Positions 9,196 to 17,958 of a stretch of 64,000 nt of DNA are shown one piece after another (position 1 is the stretch's first letter; every line of letters starts with the position of its first letter). The position numbers and the translations under genes are program-made. The notes beneath the pieces were generated by a model, which had not been told where the DNA came from, searched no databases, and was given only the letters and a program-made list of their open reading frames with translations. This DNA comes from Peptostreptococcaceae bacterium (lineage in GTDB: Bacteria; Bacillota; Clostridia; Peptostreptococcales; Peptostreptococcaceae), in NCBI GenBank assembly GCA_025210335.1, contig JAOARY010000053.1, forward strand, positions 45,663 through 109,662, written 5' to 3'.

Positions 9196-10353
9196 TTAAC
9201 TTACATAATTTTTAGATTTTAAAATTTCTATGGATTTTTCTACATTAGCTTCACTTACCATTACCATTGGTCCTGTACAACCCATTCCACTTTCTGCATA
9301 TATATTTTCTTTCCATAGTTCTTTTACTGCATCTTCTAAATCCATTATGTCTATACCTGCTATTGATCCTGTTACTACTTCTTTTTCAGGCATTTTTACT
9401 TCTTGAGTATCTTCTTTTTTCTCTTTTGTTAATTTTCCTATTACTTCTTCATATTTTGCTTTTTTTACTTTCGCAAATTCTTCTTTTGCTATTTTTGTTA
9501 TTTTTCCTTGTGATACTTCTTTTGCATATTTTATTGCATTTTTTATTACTGGACTTCCTGATGCTCTTGAGATTATTAGTATCTTTCTATCATAATCTTC
9601 TGCTACTCCTGGTCCATATCCATATCCTAATGATTCAAAACTTCCGCCTGTTGTAAATGACGAGAATATTTTCATCAATAAGTTTCCTGTTAGTGTATCT
9701 GTTATCATTACATCTGGTGTTCCTGTTAATAAGTCATTTCCTCTCATTACTACTCCACCATCTGCTCTTTTTGATTCACTAAATTCTATTTCATATCCGT
9801 TTTCTTTTAGTTCTTTTAATGCTGTTTCTACTTGTCTTGCTCCATCTACATTAAGTATTCCTACTTTTGGACTTTTATTTCCTAATGCTTTTGCTGTTAT
9901 TACTCCATATAGTCCATTTTTTATCATTGCTTCTACTCTTTTTGTAGATGATGTTCCTGTTGTTGTTGCTATTATCATTTCTTTTCCTAATCCTGGAGTT
10001 ACTACTCTTCCTACTGTTGATACTCCTATTGGGAAATTATAATGCATTGTTACACATGCATCTATTTCTTTTGAATCTAATAATTCTTCCATTTTCTTAT
10101 GTTGTTCGTCTTCTGTATTTACTTCATAAACTTTTAAGTCAGTTTCAACTTTTGGTCCTATTAAAACTACTTCTAAGTCTGTATTTTCTGCTTGAGCATC
10201 CTCTGCTCCTTTTAATACATTTTCTACTCCATGTTCGCTTCCTAAAAGTGTTATTGCAACTCTTGTTTTATCACCAAATTCTCCACTTTCTATCGCATCT
10301 GCTATATTATATAGAGTTTTTCCAATCATATTCTTGATATTTTGATCGCTCAT
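9196..10353 (-). CDS. grdD: Glycine reductase component C, small subunit GrdD
   Basis: A 385-residue PlsX/PTA-like protein, last gene of the glycine reductase operon. With GrdC it takes the carboxymethyl group from the GrdA selenocysteine, forms an acetyl-thioester and releases acetyl phosphate for ATP synthesis. Cys359 in 'ESGMGCTGPMVMV' corresponds in position and context to the Cys359 reported to carry the acetyl group in the Eubacterium acidaminophilum protein. Another Cys lies in 'IDACVTMHYNFPIG'. Length matches the family. It follows grdC after 21 bases. Confidence 0.93.
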   Translation of the reverse strand: MSDQNIKNMIGKTLYNIADAIESGEFGDKTRVAITLLGSEHGVENVLKGAEDAQAENTDLEVVLIGPKVETDLKVYEVNTEDEQHKKMEELLDSKEIDACVTMHYNFPIGVSTVGRVVTPGLGKEMIIATTTGTSSTKRVEAMIKNGLYGVITAKALGNKSPKVGILNVDGARQVETALKELKENGYEIEFSESKRADGGVVMRGNDLLTGTPDVMITDTLTGNLLMKIFSSFTTGGSFESLGYGYGPGVAEDYDRKILIISRASGSPVIKNAIKYAKEVSQGKITKIAKEEFAKVKKAKYEEVIGKLTKEKKEDTQEVKMPEKEVVTGSIAGIDIMDLEDAVKELWKENIYAESGMGCTGPMVMVSEANVEKSIEILKSKNYVS

Positions 10354-10374
10354 TTTATCACCTCTTTTTAGCTT

Positions 10375-11910
10375 TTACGCTTCTAGATTTTTAGCCATTT
10401 CTCTTATAGCTTCCGCTATTAAAGATTTTATTTTTTCTTCTGATACACCTTCGTTTGATTCTACTTTTCCGCTATTTCTTTCTAGAATTACAGATACTCC
10501 ATCAAAAAGATTTGTCATTCTTCCTAAGAATAAACTTCCTTTTCCTACTATCATTGCTCTGTTAAATTCACCTGTAGTTAAATCATCTTTAGCAAATCCT
10601 AAATATGGTACTCCTGATGGTATATGTCCTTGTGTTGGAGCCCATCCTGGCATACCATGCTTTTCAACAAATGCTGCCATTTCTTTTCTTTCTAAGTCTC
10701 CTCTTTTTACTCCAAGGGCACCTATCATTTTGTAGTTTGATGTTGGCACATCTCCAGCTCCTGCTGGTTTTGTTACATCTGGATTTTGCATTTCTACTGA
10801 GTATTTATCTATATCAGTTATTTTAAGTCCTGCTTTATCTAATGGTGCAGTTATTAATGATGTTATTACAGCTTGAGGTGATGATCCTGTTCCTACTGTA
10901 TGCTTTCCTATCATATCAGTTCTTACTATTGGGCTTACTCCATCATTTTCACTTACTAATATTGCAAATCCACCTAATACGTCTTCTAATATTGGTAAAC
11001 CTTTTTTAACATGGTCTTTACCATTCATACCAAGCTTCGCTGTTGCTCCACCTGCTACTATTACTACATTTTTATGTGTTCCTGCTTTAACAAAACTTGC
11101 TGCTTCTATTAATGCATGTGTTGGTGCAGCACAGAATCCTCTTGTATCTGAACCTGTTGCATTTTGGCATCCACAAACTTCTCCAATTGCTTTTGCAAAG
11201 TTTCCTCCACCTCTTTGGTTCATATCTCCACAAGCTTCTTCTGAACACTCTATTATATAATCTATATCATTTGGGTTTATGTCATTTTTAGCAAGTAAAT
11301 TAAGCATTGCTATTACTCCTGATGCTTTAACTACTAAGTTTTCATATATTATATGTGATGTTAAGTTAGCATCTACATCATGTGCTCTTTTTACACAACC
11401 AATAAGTACATCATTATGATATATTGGTTCAGCATGTTCTTTTTCTACTGCATGCTTTATTTCATCTATGTTAACGCCTTCTTTTAATTTAGCGATCATT
11501 TCGTCTGTTATAAGTTTATGGTTTACTAATGTTTCTTTACATTTAGTTGTAAAATCTGCTTCTAATAATACTAAGTCAAATACATCTACTATTTTTAATA
11601 ATGCTATAAATTCGTCTTGAGGCATGATTTCACCAAATTTACCATCACGAGTTGAGTTTGGCATTTTTTTATCATGCCAAGGCATATCTATCCCTCTTAA
11701 TTCTTCTGGTGTAACATTTCCTATATATGCTTGATTTGGATAATAACTAACTACATCCTCAAATGGTCTTATATGCTTATGTAATTCCTTTAAATACTCC
11801 GATTCAGGATTTACTATTTTTTCAGTTGTTTGTGTTGTACCATTGTGCATGATCATGTCTGGTGTATGAACTAAAACATAACCAGCTCCTTTTATTACTC
11901 CGTAAGACAT
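10375..11910 (-). CDS. grdC: Glycine reductase component C, large subunit GrdC
   Basis: A 511-residue protein of the thiolase/ketoacyl-synthase-like fold. Typical GrdC segments are 'VIKGAGYVLVHTPDM' at the N-terminus, 'PFEDVVSYYPNQAYIGN' and 'IIECSEEACGDMNQRGGG'. Together with GrdD it makes acetyl phosphate from the selenoether intermediate. Gap of 124 bases after grdA contains a strong stem-loop that may set the ratio of the small selenoprotein to component C. Start supported by GAGG about eight bases upstream. Confidence 0.93.
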   Translation of the reverse strand: MSYGVIKGAGYVLVHTPDMIMHNGTTQTTEKIVNPESEYLKELHKHIRPFEDVVSYYPNQAYIGNVTPEELRGIDMPWHDKKMPNSTRDGKFGEIMPQDEFIALLKIVDVFDLVLLEADFTTKCKETLVNHKLITDEMIAKLKEGVNIDEIKHAVEKEHAEPIYHNDVLIGCVKRAHDVDANLTSHIIYENLVVKASGVIAMLNLLAKNDINPNDIDYIIECSEEACGDMNQRGGGNFAKAIGEVCGCQNATGSDTRGFCAAPTHALIEAASFVKAGTHKNVVIVAGGATAKLGMNGKDHVKKGLPILEDVLGGFAILVSENDGVSPIVRTDMIGKHTVGTGSSPQAVITSLITAPLDKAGLKITDIDKYSVEMQNPDVTKPAGAGDVPTSNYKMIGALGVKRGDLERKEMAAFVEKHGMPGWAPTQGHIPSGVPYLGFAKDDLTTGEFNRAMIVGKGSLFLGRMTNLFDGVSVILERNSGKVESNEGVSEEKIKSLIAEAIREMAKNLEA

Positions 11911-11979
11911 AAAAAAACCTCCTCTTAATTTAAGCTATCTATATTAATATCTGAATTGTTTTAATTTTTTTAATTTTAA

Positions 11980-12012
11980 ATTTAAAGGAGTGAAAAATTC
12001 ACTCCTTTAAAT
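11980..12012 (-). promoter_or_regulatory. Stem-loop between grdA and grdC
   Basis: A perfect 15-bp stem (ATTTAAAGGAGTGAA with TTCACTCCTTTAAAT) and a three-base loop, 22 bases after the grdA stop. The following sequence is only moderately U-rich, so partial termination or an mRNA-stabilising role is as likely as full termination. Confidence 0.6.
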
Positions 12013-12034
12013 AATTTTATTGTTCTATTTGCAA

Positions 12035-12511
12035 TTAAAGTTTATATTTACAGAATTCATCACGAATTTCTGTCATTTCACTTATAATATCATCAACATC
12101 TAGAACCATTTCCATCATACCAACTTGTTCTTCATAAACGTCAGCATCTAATTCATCTTTGATTTCTGGCTCTACTACATGATATACTCCAAGTCCTAAC
12201 TGGACTCCTGCTAATGGACCAGCAAAAGTAGGATCTCCCGCAGTTACAGTTTCAGCTGCAAGTCCAGCAGCTTCACCTTCAGCAGCTCCAACGATAACAA
12301 GAACATTTTCAGCTCCATATTGGTCTGCGAAATCCTTTACTCTCTTTTGATTCTCTAAATCCATAGCACCAGCAGCCGTTCAGACAAAACATTCAGTTGA
12401 TGAAAAAACAACTTCTGCGCCAGTAGATTTTACACACTCTTCGATAGCAGGACCTGGAACACCGTCTCTGTCACCGATGATAACTAGTTTTTTACCATTT
12501 AATCTACTCAT
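12035..12511 (-). CDS. grdA: Glycine reductase protein A (selenoprotein GrdA), UGA = selenocysteine
   Basis: The reading frame runs through an in-frame TGA at 12380-12382. Reading it as selenocysteine gives a 158-residue protein with 'ECFVU' then '[11 protein letters not shown]', the universal GrdA signature, and Sec at residue 44, the known position. GrdA is the small acidic carrier that shuttles between the substrate-binding component B and component C; its Sec forms the carboxymethyl-selenoether. Start is at 12511 (MSRLNGKK) or one codon earlier; AAGGAAG lies just upstream. An automatic caller would see only the 109 residues after the UGA. Confidence 0.95.
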
Positions 12512-12589
12512 CATAGCACTTCCTTTCAATTTTTTAATTTATATAAATACATAAAGTATTTTTAGCTTTTTATTATTTTACTTTGAATA

Positions 12590-12907
12590 TTAAGCGTACT
12601 TTTTAATCATTGCTTCTATATTTTCAACAGTAGCATCATCTTTTGTAAGCTCATCTATTTTTTCTCCATCTTTAAATACTGCTAAAGTTGGAAGTCCTAG
12701 AACTTTTTGCTTTATAGCAACTCTTCTAGCTTTTGAAGCATCTAATTTAGCAAATTTCATGCTTCCTTTATATTGTTCTTCTAATCTTTCAACATCTGGC
12801 ATTAAAGCTTTACAAGGTTCACAACTTTCACTCCAAAAGTCTACAAATACATAACCTTCAGCTTTTAATACTTCATCTTCAAAGTTCTTCTTATCTAATA
12901 CAAACAT
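12590..12907 (-). CDS. trxA: Thioredoxin, glycine reductase associated
   Basis: A 105-residue thioredoxin with active site Cys29-Glu-Pro-Cys32 ('WSESCEPCKA'). The CEPC motif, instead of CGPC, is typical of thioredoxins that serve glycine reductase in amino-acid-fermenting clostridia. The cis-Pro is in 'LGLPTLAVF'. It supplies electrons to regenerate the selenol of GrdA. It lies between grdB and grdA within the operon; no thioredoxin reductase gene is in the window. Confidence 0.93.
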   Translation of the reverse strand: MFVLDKKNFEDEVLKAEGYVFVDFWSESCEPCKALMPDVERLEEQYKGSMKFAKLDASKARRVAIKQKVLGLPTLAVFKDGEKIDELTKDDATVENIEAMIKKYA

Positions 12908-12941
12908 TCTATCACTTCTTTCTATATAATTTAACTATTAT

Positions 12942-14246
12942 CTAGAATTTAACTTTAAATACAGTTTGTTCTTTAACATCTGCAGTTAAAGCATCTAAAG
13001 CAACTTCTAATCTATGGTATCTTAACTTCCATTGTTCTTCTTTTGAAGTTGCAGGATCTCCTAGTGGGTATGGTATTGATATTGTTGGAACCATTTTGTT
13101 AGCACCAACAGTTTTAGCAACTGGTATTAAGTTCGCCATTTGAACTATTGGGAAACCAGCTTTTTCAATTTCTTTAACCATCGTTGCACCGCAACGAGTA
13201 CACGTACCTCACGTAGAAGTCATTATAACTCCGTCAACATTTCCTTCTTTTAGGTATTCTACTATTTCTTTAGCCATTCTTGCAGCTTCACCTTGAGTAG
13301 TACCTGTTCCTACTGTAGTATAGAAATATTCATGAGCTTTTCCTATTTTTCCTTCTTTTTCAAACGCTTTTAATGCATCTACTGGAACACAAACATTAGG
13401 ATCAGCATCTGCTGCTGCTGGGTCAAAACCTGCATGTATAGTTTTAAATACACCTGGCTTTAATCCATCTTCAATGCTGTATCTTCCCCATCTAGTTGCA
13501 GAAGCCGATTGAATTCTATCTGGATTATCAACTGGTACAATACCACTTGTAGTTACAAACGCTATATTAGCTTTGCTTAAATCTTTTATTGGAGCTGCAA
13601 TTTCAACTCTATCTAATTTTGGTATTGGAAGTTCAGTTTTGAATTCTTCTCCACTTAATTTCTTTATAAGCATATCAACAACTCTATCAGCTGCTGGAGT
13701 CTTATCTTCTAACCAAACTTGATGTCTTATTCCTCTTACATAATATCCTTCTTCTTCAGCAGTTCCTAATTTTTCTCCTGCTAATACTTTATCTCCATAA
13801 GCTGCCATTTTTTTGATATCTTTTCTCATTGCAGCTGCACTCTTACCTCCAGGGAATATAACCATGTCTTTTTTAAACATTTCTACTCCAGGATTTTCTA
13901 TATGCATTGAAGATATTACTGGTACATTGAATTTTTCTTTAACAGCTTTAGCTACAACTCCACAAGCATTACCGTATCTACCTGCTTGGAATGCTGGTCC
14001 TGCAAAGAATATATCAAACTCTTTACCTTCTAAAAATTCTAAGATTCTCTTTTTAGCTTCATCTTCATTAGAACCTATAAAGTTATCTCCACATATTATA
14101 GTGTGTGTAACTTCTGCATTTTGTAATCTCTTATCTAGTTCCATTGCTGGTCCTACAAGACCTTCTCTTATTTCTGGTTCAAAATCTGCTTTATCCTCTC
14201 CACCAATTTGTCCGAAGAATTGGTTTACGTATAAAATTGCTTTCAT
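12942..14246 (-). CDS. grdB: Glycine reductase component B gamma subunit (selenoprotein GrdB), UGA = selenocysteine
   Basis: A 434-residue protein read through TGA at 13209-13211. The junction 'IMTSTU' then 'GTCTRCGATMVKEIEKAG' is the conserved GrdB selenocysteine site; Sec falls at residue 346 and is followed by a Cys-x2-Cys-like pair. GrdB acts with the GrdE-derived subunits to bind glycine as a Schiff base and pass the carboxymethyl group to GrdA. A stem-loop 12 bases after the UGA (13182-13196) is a good SECIS candidate. Fifteen bases separate it from grdE. Without read-through it would be called as two fragments. Confidence 0.95.
13182..13211 (-). promoter_or_regulatory. Selenocysteine codon and candidate SECIS hairpin in grdB
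   Basis: UGA at 13209-13211, 12-base spacer, then CGUUGC-GGU-GCAACG: six perfect base pairs capped by GGU. Spacing and the GGU apical loop resemble the E. coli fdhF SECIS core bound by SelB. I see no equally clear hairpin after the grdA UGA. Confidence 0.6.
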
Positions 14247-14260
14247 TATATATTCACCTC

Positions 14261-15586
14261 CTAAAATTCTTTCATTGTCTTAGTTGACCAACCTGAAACT
14301 TGATCTCCACAGAACATTGCATTGTTTTCCATTATTATAGATCCATCTTCTTTTACAGATGCTCCTAAAACTTCATCATTTGACCATCCACCTGAAAGAC
14401 CATCTCTAGCTAATGCTTGTAATTCTCCTATAACAGTCTCCATTGGAGGTAATTCTATTAATTCAGAAACGTTACCACAAGATACGATAGCGTCTGCTTT
14501 TTCATCTAATGTAACAAGTGGTTGTGATTTACCATCTCTACCAGTACATTCATTTGTTATACCAACTGTCTTAACTCCAGCATCTTCTAAAGCTACTATA
14601 CAAGCTATAAAGTCAGCATCTGGGTTTCCGTAACCTTCTTCAGCAACTATAGCTCCATCTGCTCCTAAAGATTTTGCCATTTGAGCAACAAATAATGCAG
14701 CTCTTTCTTTTTGTTCTAATGCAACATTTAAGTTTGACATTATAACACCTAAGAAATTAAGCGTTTTCCCATGTTCTTTATAAAGTCTCTTTATTGTAGG
14801 ATTGTTTTGGAAGTCATATGTAGACCACTTAGAAGAACAAGGCATGAAACTTCCTGATATTAATGCTCCATCTAATACTTCATTTGGATTCATAAAAGTA
14901 GGAACAAATTTATTCATATCCCAACCATAAACTAAGTCATTGTATCCTAACTCTTCCATTTGTGATTGTGGTTGCATTACCATAACTACCTTTGGTAATT
15001 CATTAGTCTTAGCATCTCTATTAGTTATTGGTGCTAATTCAAAAGTTTCAATTTCTTCTGGCTCTAAATCCTTAACTATTGAACCAATGTATTCAGCTAA
15101 TTTATGTCCAGCCATTCTTAATGCTTTGTTTTTCTTTTGTTGTTCTCTTGCTTCAAACTCTTCATCTGTAGCTCCAACAAGAACTATATTCTTAAGTTGT
15201 GAGAAGTAAGTATATTTAGCTCCTTCTCCACCCATATCTATTAATCCATCTTGGAATCCACCCCAGTGTTGTCCAACAACTAAGATACTACATCCTTTTA
15301 ACGCATGCGTTCTTCCGTCTCCAGCACTTACTACATCTCCTGTTACTCCAGGGAATAAAGGTTTTCCATCTAATTTTACTCTTGGCTCTATAGCTTCCTT
15401 AACAGGTACTAAACGAACGCTATCACCAGGCTTTACTATAACTAAGTCAGCTTTTGTTATATGCTCATCTTCCATAACAAAATCTAAAGCAGCTTGCTTG
15501 TTTATTGTTAAGATACCATCTTTGTAAGAATGTTGCGCTCCAAAAACTATATCTTTAACAAAAAAATTACCTATTTCTAATTTCAT
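14261..15586 (-). CDS. grdE: Glycine reductase component B precursor GrdE (pyruvoyl proprotein)
   Basis: A 441-residue proprotein, first gene of the grd operon. In the family it self-cleaves in front of a Cys to give alpha and beta chains, the new N-terminus becoming a pyruvoyl group that binds glycine. The cleavage Cys is probably Cys250 in 'GSFMPCSSKWSTYDF' (Cys242 is reported for Clostridium sticklandii). Two adjacent ATGs exist; the second (15586) has better spacing from AAGGGGTG. No UGA inside. Preceded by a structured leader and promoter divergent from a TetR gene. Confidence 0.93.
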   Translation of the reverse strand: MKLEIGNFFVKDIVFGAQHSYKDGILTINKQAALDFVMEDEHITKADLVIVKPGDSVRLVPVKEAIEPRVKLDGKPLFPGVTGDVVSAGDGRTHALKGCSILVVGQHWGGFQDGLIDMGGEGAKYTYFSQLKNIVLVGATDEEFEAREQQKKNKALRMAGHKLAEYIGSIVKDLEPEEIETFELAPITNRDAKTNELPKVVMVMQPQSQMEELGYNDLVYGWDMNKFVPTFMNPNEVLDGALISGSFMPCSSKWSTYDFQNNPTIKRLYKEHGKTLNFLGVIMSNLNVALEQKERAALFVAQMAKSLGADGAIVAEEGYGNPDADFIACIVALEDAGVKTVGITNECTGRDGKSQPLVTLDEKADAIVSCGNVSELIELPPMETVIGELQALARDGLSGGWSNDEVLGASVKEDGSIIMENNAMFCGDQVSGWSTKTMKEF

Positions 15587-15659
15587 CATGACACCCCTTC
15601 CATAAATTTAACTAAAATACAACTCTAAATCTTTCAACTAATGTAACTGATATATACTC

Positions 15660-15728
15660 GTTGTTAGTTGAGGAATAATTAAACGAACATTTAACTCGTG
15701 CTCGTTTGTTATTTTTTCCTCAAGCAAC
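15660..15728 (-). promoter_or_regulatory. Large nested hairpin in the grdE leader
   Basis: Nested inverted repeats: GTTG/CAAC outside, TTGAGGAA/TTCCTCAA (8 of 8) in the middle, AAACGA/TCGTTT inside. The predicted transcription start falls at its outer edge, so it would form at the very 5' end of the grd mRNA; as DNA it could also be a TetR operator. It does not match the glycine riboswitch consensus. Confidence 0.55.
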
Positions 15729-15731
15729 TTT

Positions 15732-15760
15732 AGTTTATCATAATCACGATTATTTTTCAA
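15732..15760 (-). promoter_or_regulatory. Probable grd operon promoter
   Basis: Read leftward: TTGAAA (15755-15760), 17 bases, TAAACT (15732-15737). The -10 is only a 4/6 match, fitting a regulated promoter. Leader to grdE about 140 bases. Confidence 0.5.
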
Positions 15761-16000
15761 TCATAATTATAAAACTTTTTTAAAATTATTCAGATTATTG
15801 TTACGCTTTTTCGCATTTTTCAACGCTTTAACCCAGGAAAACTTTTTCAGAATTTAAAACAAAATTTTAGTTTTAAGTATTTAAAAGTAAATTTTAGTTT
15901 TAAATTACTTGGTATTTATTTTAATTTAATATATAAAAAATACATAAAAACTATTTTTTTTGAGTTAGTTAAAAAAATACTTATATTAATTTTTTAATTT

Positions 16001-16011
16001 TCTGATATAAT
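16001..16011 (+). promoter_or_regulatory. Extended -10 promoter of the first TetR gene
   Basis: TGATATAAT (extended -10) lies 47 bases before the ATG. No clear -35. The remaining intergenic DNA between 15761 and 16000 is AT-rich without other visible features. Confidence 0.5.
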
Positions 16012-16057
16012 ATTACTGGTTTTTAATTTAAATAAAAGAATACGGTGGTAAAAAATT

Positions 16058-16726
16058 ATGAAGAAAGAATTAAAGAAAAATAGGGTGAAAAAATATTTTA
16101 TTGAAGCTGCGGTTAAAATAATCGAAACTGAAGGCATAGATAAAATAACAATAAGAAAAGTCGCAGATTTGTCTGGCTATAATAGTGCTACTATATATAA
16201 TTACTTTGAAAATTTAGATCATTTGGTGTTTTTGGCTGCATTAAAATTTATAAAGCCATATACATCTGGTGTAGGTAAATATGTAAAAGGTGATTATAAT
16301 GCACTTGAAAGAAATTATAGGATATGGGAGTATTACTGTTTACATTCTTTTAAATATCCTCATATATATCATGCAATCTTTTTTGCAAAACTAAATAAAC
16401 CTTTAGATAATTATATAATTTCTTATTATGAATTATATCCAGAAGAAATAGTTGTTGATGATAGAAATATATCTAGTATGTTATCTAAACAGAGTATATA
16501 TGAAAGAGCTCATGTTATACTTGAACAATGTGTAGATGAAGGATTTTTAAAAGATGAGGACTTAGATGATTTAAATGAAATGATATTATATATCTATAAA
16601 GGAACTTTAAATCGAGTGCTTAATAAAGAAATAGATAAATCATTAGATGAAATAGTATTTCAAACAATGAAATATATAAAAGTTTGTTACAGAGGCTTTT
16701 TACAAAAAGAAGAAGAATCAAAATAA
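16058..16726 (+). CDS. TetR/AcrR family regulator, divergent from grdE
   Basis: A 222-residue protein with an N-terminal TetR helix-turn-helix: 'ITIRKVADLSGYNSATIYNYF' shortened here to 'RKVADLSGYNSATIYNYF', followed by 'ENLDHLVFLA'. The C-terminal ligand/dimer part has no motif I can name. GGTGG precedes the ATG by eight bases. Its position back to back with the glycine reductase operon suggests it controls grd and itself. The TetR gene at 16753-17439 on the other strand is a clear paralogue (same HTH with 'NSATLYNYFDNLDHLLYY'). Confidence 0.85.
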   Translation: MKKELKKNRVKKYFIEAAVKIIETEGIDKITIRKVADLSGYNSATIYNYFENLDHLVFLAALKFIKPYTSGVGKYVKGDYNALERNYRIWEYYCLHSFKYPHIYHAIFFAKLNKPLDNYIISYYELYPEEIVVDDRNISSMLSKQSIYERAHVILEQCVDEGFLKDEDLDDLNEMILYIYKGTLNRVLNKEIDKSLDEIVFQTMKYIKVCYRGFLQKEEESK

Positions 16727-16753
16727 TTTCAAATTATTTTGATTCTTCTTTTT
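16712..16753. terminator. Bidirectional terminator between convergent TetR genes
   Basis: GAAGAATCAAAATAATTT at 16712-16729 pairs perfectly (18 bp) with its complement at 16731-16748; T-rich on the right for the plus-strand gene and on the left for the minus-strand gene. The stem includes the stop codon of the plus-strand gene. Confidence 0.9.
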
Positions 16754-17439
16754 TATTTTCTATCCATTGAATAATCATATACCGATAACATATAGTCCAT
16801 ATATATATTCATATGATTTATAAATGAATCATATTCCATTTTATAATTATCATTTTCCTGTCTAGCCAGTGCACCTTGCAAATATGTGAGTATTAAATCT
16901 TTTATTTCCTTTTGTTCATTTTCAGATAAGTTTTTTTCTATTGAAAACAAATCAATAGGTTCAAACACTATATTTAAAAAAGAATCTTTAAAGATATTTT
17001 TTACATCTTCTATTATATCTTTATCATAATCCTCTTCATATATCTGCACATAATTATTCAATATACGTTCAAAATCTTTTGCATAATTCGAAAAAATAAG
17101 ATTATATATTATTTCACTTTTAAAATAACATAATTTCGATAAGTTAGTCCATGAAGTCTTTATTTTAACTTTAATATTTTCATTTGATAAATCTTTTTGT
17201 TTTAGTTCATTTACAAAAGAAAAAATATGTCTTAAATTTGAATAATATAACAAATGGTCTAAATTATCAAAATAATTATAAAGAGTTGCACTATTAAACC
17301 CTGCTATACTAGCAATATTTCTTATAGTAATTGGCTTATTTATATCACTTTCTAATAATTCAATTGTTGCATCTATAAAATATTTCATTTTTCTTTTCTT
17401 TTGTATATATTTTTTTTCTGTTCGCATTCTAAAACGCAT
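16753..17439 (-). CDS. TetR/AcrR family regulator, paralogue of the neighbouring one
   Basis: A 228-residue protein. HTH region 'ITIRNIASIAGFNSATLYNY' then 'FDNLDHLLYY', closely similar to the convergent neighbour, so the two arose by duplication or recognise related operators. The C-terminal domain is divergent and acidic. Start uncertain: ATG at 17439 abuts AAAGGA, while ATG at 17427 is 12 bases from it. No partner gene is adjacent on its own strand; a possible decayed reading frame lies directly upstream. Confidence 0.8.
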   Translation of the reverse strand: MRFRMRTEKKYIQKKRKMKYFIDATIELLESDINKPITIRNIASIAGFNSATLYNYFDNLDHLLYYSNLRHIFSFVNELKQKDLSNENIKVKIKTSWTNLSKLCYFKSEIIYNLIFSNYAKDFERILNNYVQIYEEDYDKDIIEDVKNIFKDSFLNIVFEPIDLFSIEKNLSENEQKEIKDLILTYLQGALARQENDNYKMEYDSFINHMNIYMDYMLSVYDYSMDRK

Positions 17440-17447
17440 TCCTTTCG

Positions 17448-17700
17448 TTATAAAGAATTATCAATTTCAATATCCAATTCCTTAATCATATCCTCAAAAT
17501 AATTTTTATTAAATCGCAGGCAAAGTTCCCAATAATGACAGTATAGTTTGTAAGAGTCTCTTAATCAAGGGGATATTTAAATACTTTATCACTTCAAATA
17601 AATCTATAGGTAAATTTTTTTAACCATATATAATGATTATTTAATCCTCTTATAAGTTTCATTTCATAAAAAATTACATCATATTAATTTTTCGATATCA
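17448..17700 (-). pseudogene. Possible decayed coding region (unidentified)
   Basis: Leftward reading gives protein-like stretches broken by stops and frame changes: an ATG-initiated piece around 17665-17600 ('MKLIRGLNNHYIWLKKFTY'), then, in another frame, 17564-17448 ('LRDSYKLYCHYWELCLRFN', ending 'ELDIEIDNSL' and a stop just before the TetR gene). Base composition and residue mix look coding, but no family is recognisable. A remnant of a lost gene is inferred; chance cannot be excluded. Confidence 0.3.
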
Positions 17701-17720
17701 TATTTCAAAATATCTTTTTC

Positions 17721-17757
17721 AAAAAAACACACTCTAACTCGCTCAAGAGTTAGAGTG
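17721..17757. terminator. Strong terminator at the left edge of the secretion gene region
   Basis: CACTCTAACTC (17730-17740) and GAGTTAGAGTG (17747-17757), 11 bp, loop GCTCAA; seven A's on the left give a U-tract for leftward transcription from the gene ending at 17959. A T-run also follows on the right. The 170 bases between it and that gene hold nothing recognisable. Confidence 0.85.
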
Positions 17758-17958
17758 CTTAAGTTTTTTCAACTTTATTTTATACCATGACTTTTGTAGT
17801 ATAGCACATTATCCTTCATACCTGTACAAGCTTTTATTCTATCAAAAAAGATTTTTGTCTAAAATTAACTTTTAAATTATTATGTCAATAAAATAATAAC
17901 ATCATATAATTATTATGTCAACTTTTAATTATACTGCATTCAAAATACAATATTTAAA

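Noticed and set aside
9267..11291. Leucine-rich plus-strand open frames opposite grdD and grdC
   Set aside because: They are mirror frames of well-conserved genes; no ribosome sites and unnatural composition.
12035..14246. grdA and grdB as broken genes because of in-frame TGA
   Set aside because: Both TGA codons lie exactly at the known selenocysteine positions and the protein continues normally after them.
15590..16057. Glycine riboswitch upstream of grdE
   Set aside because: None of the conserved aptamer segments are present on either strand.
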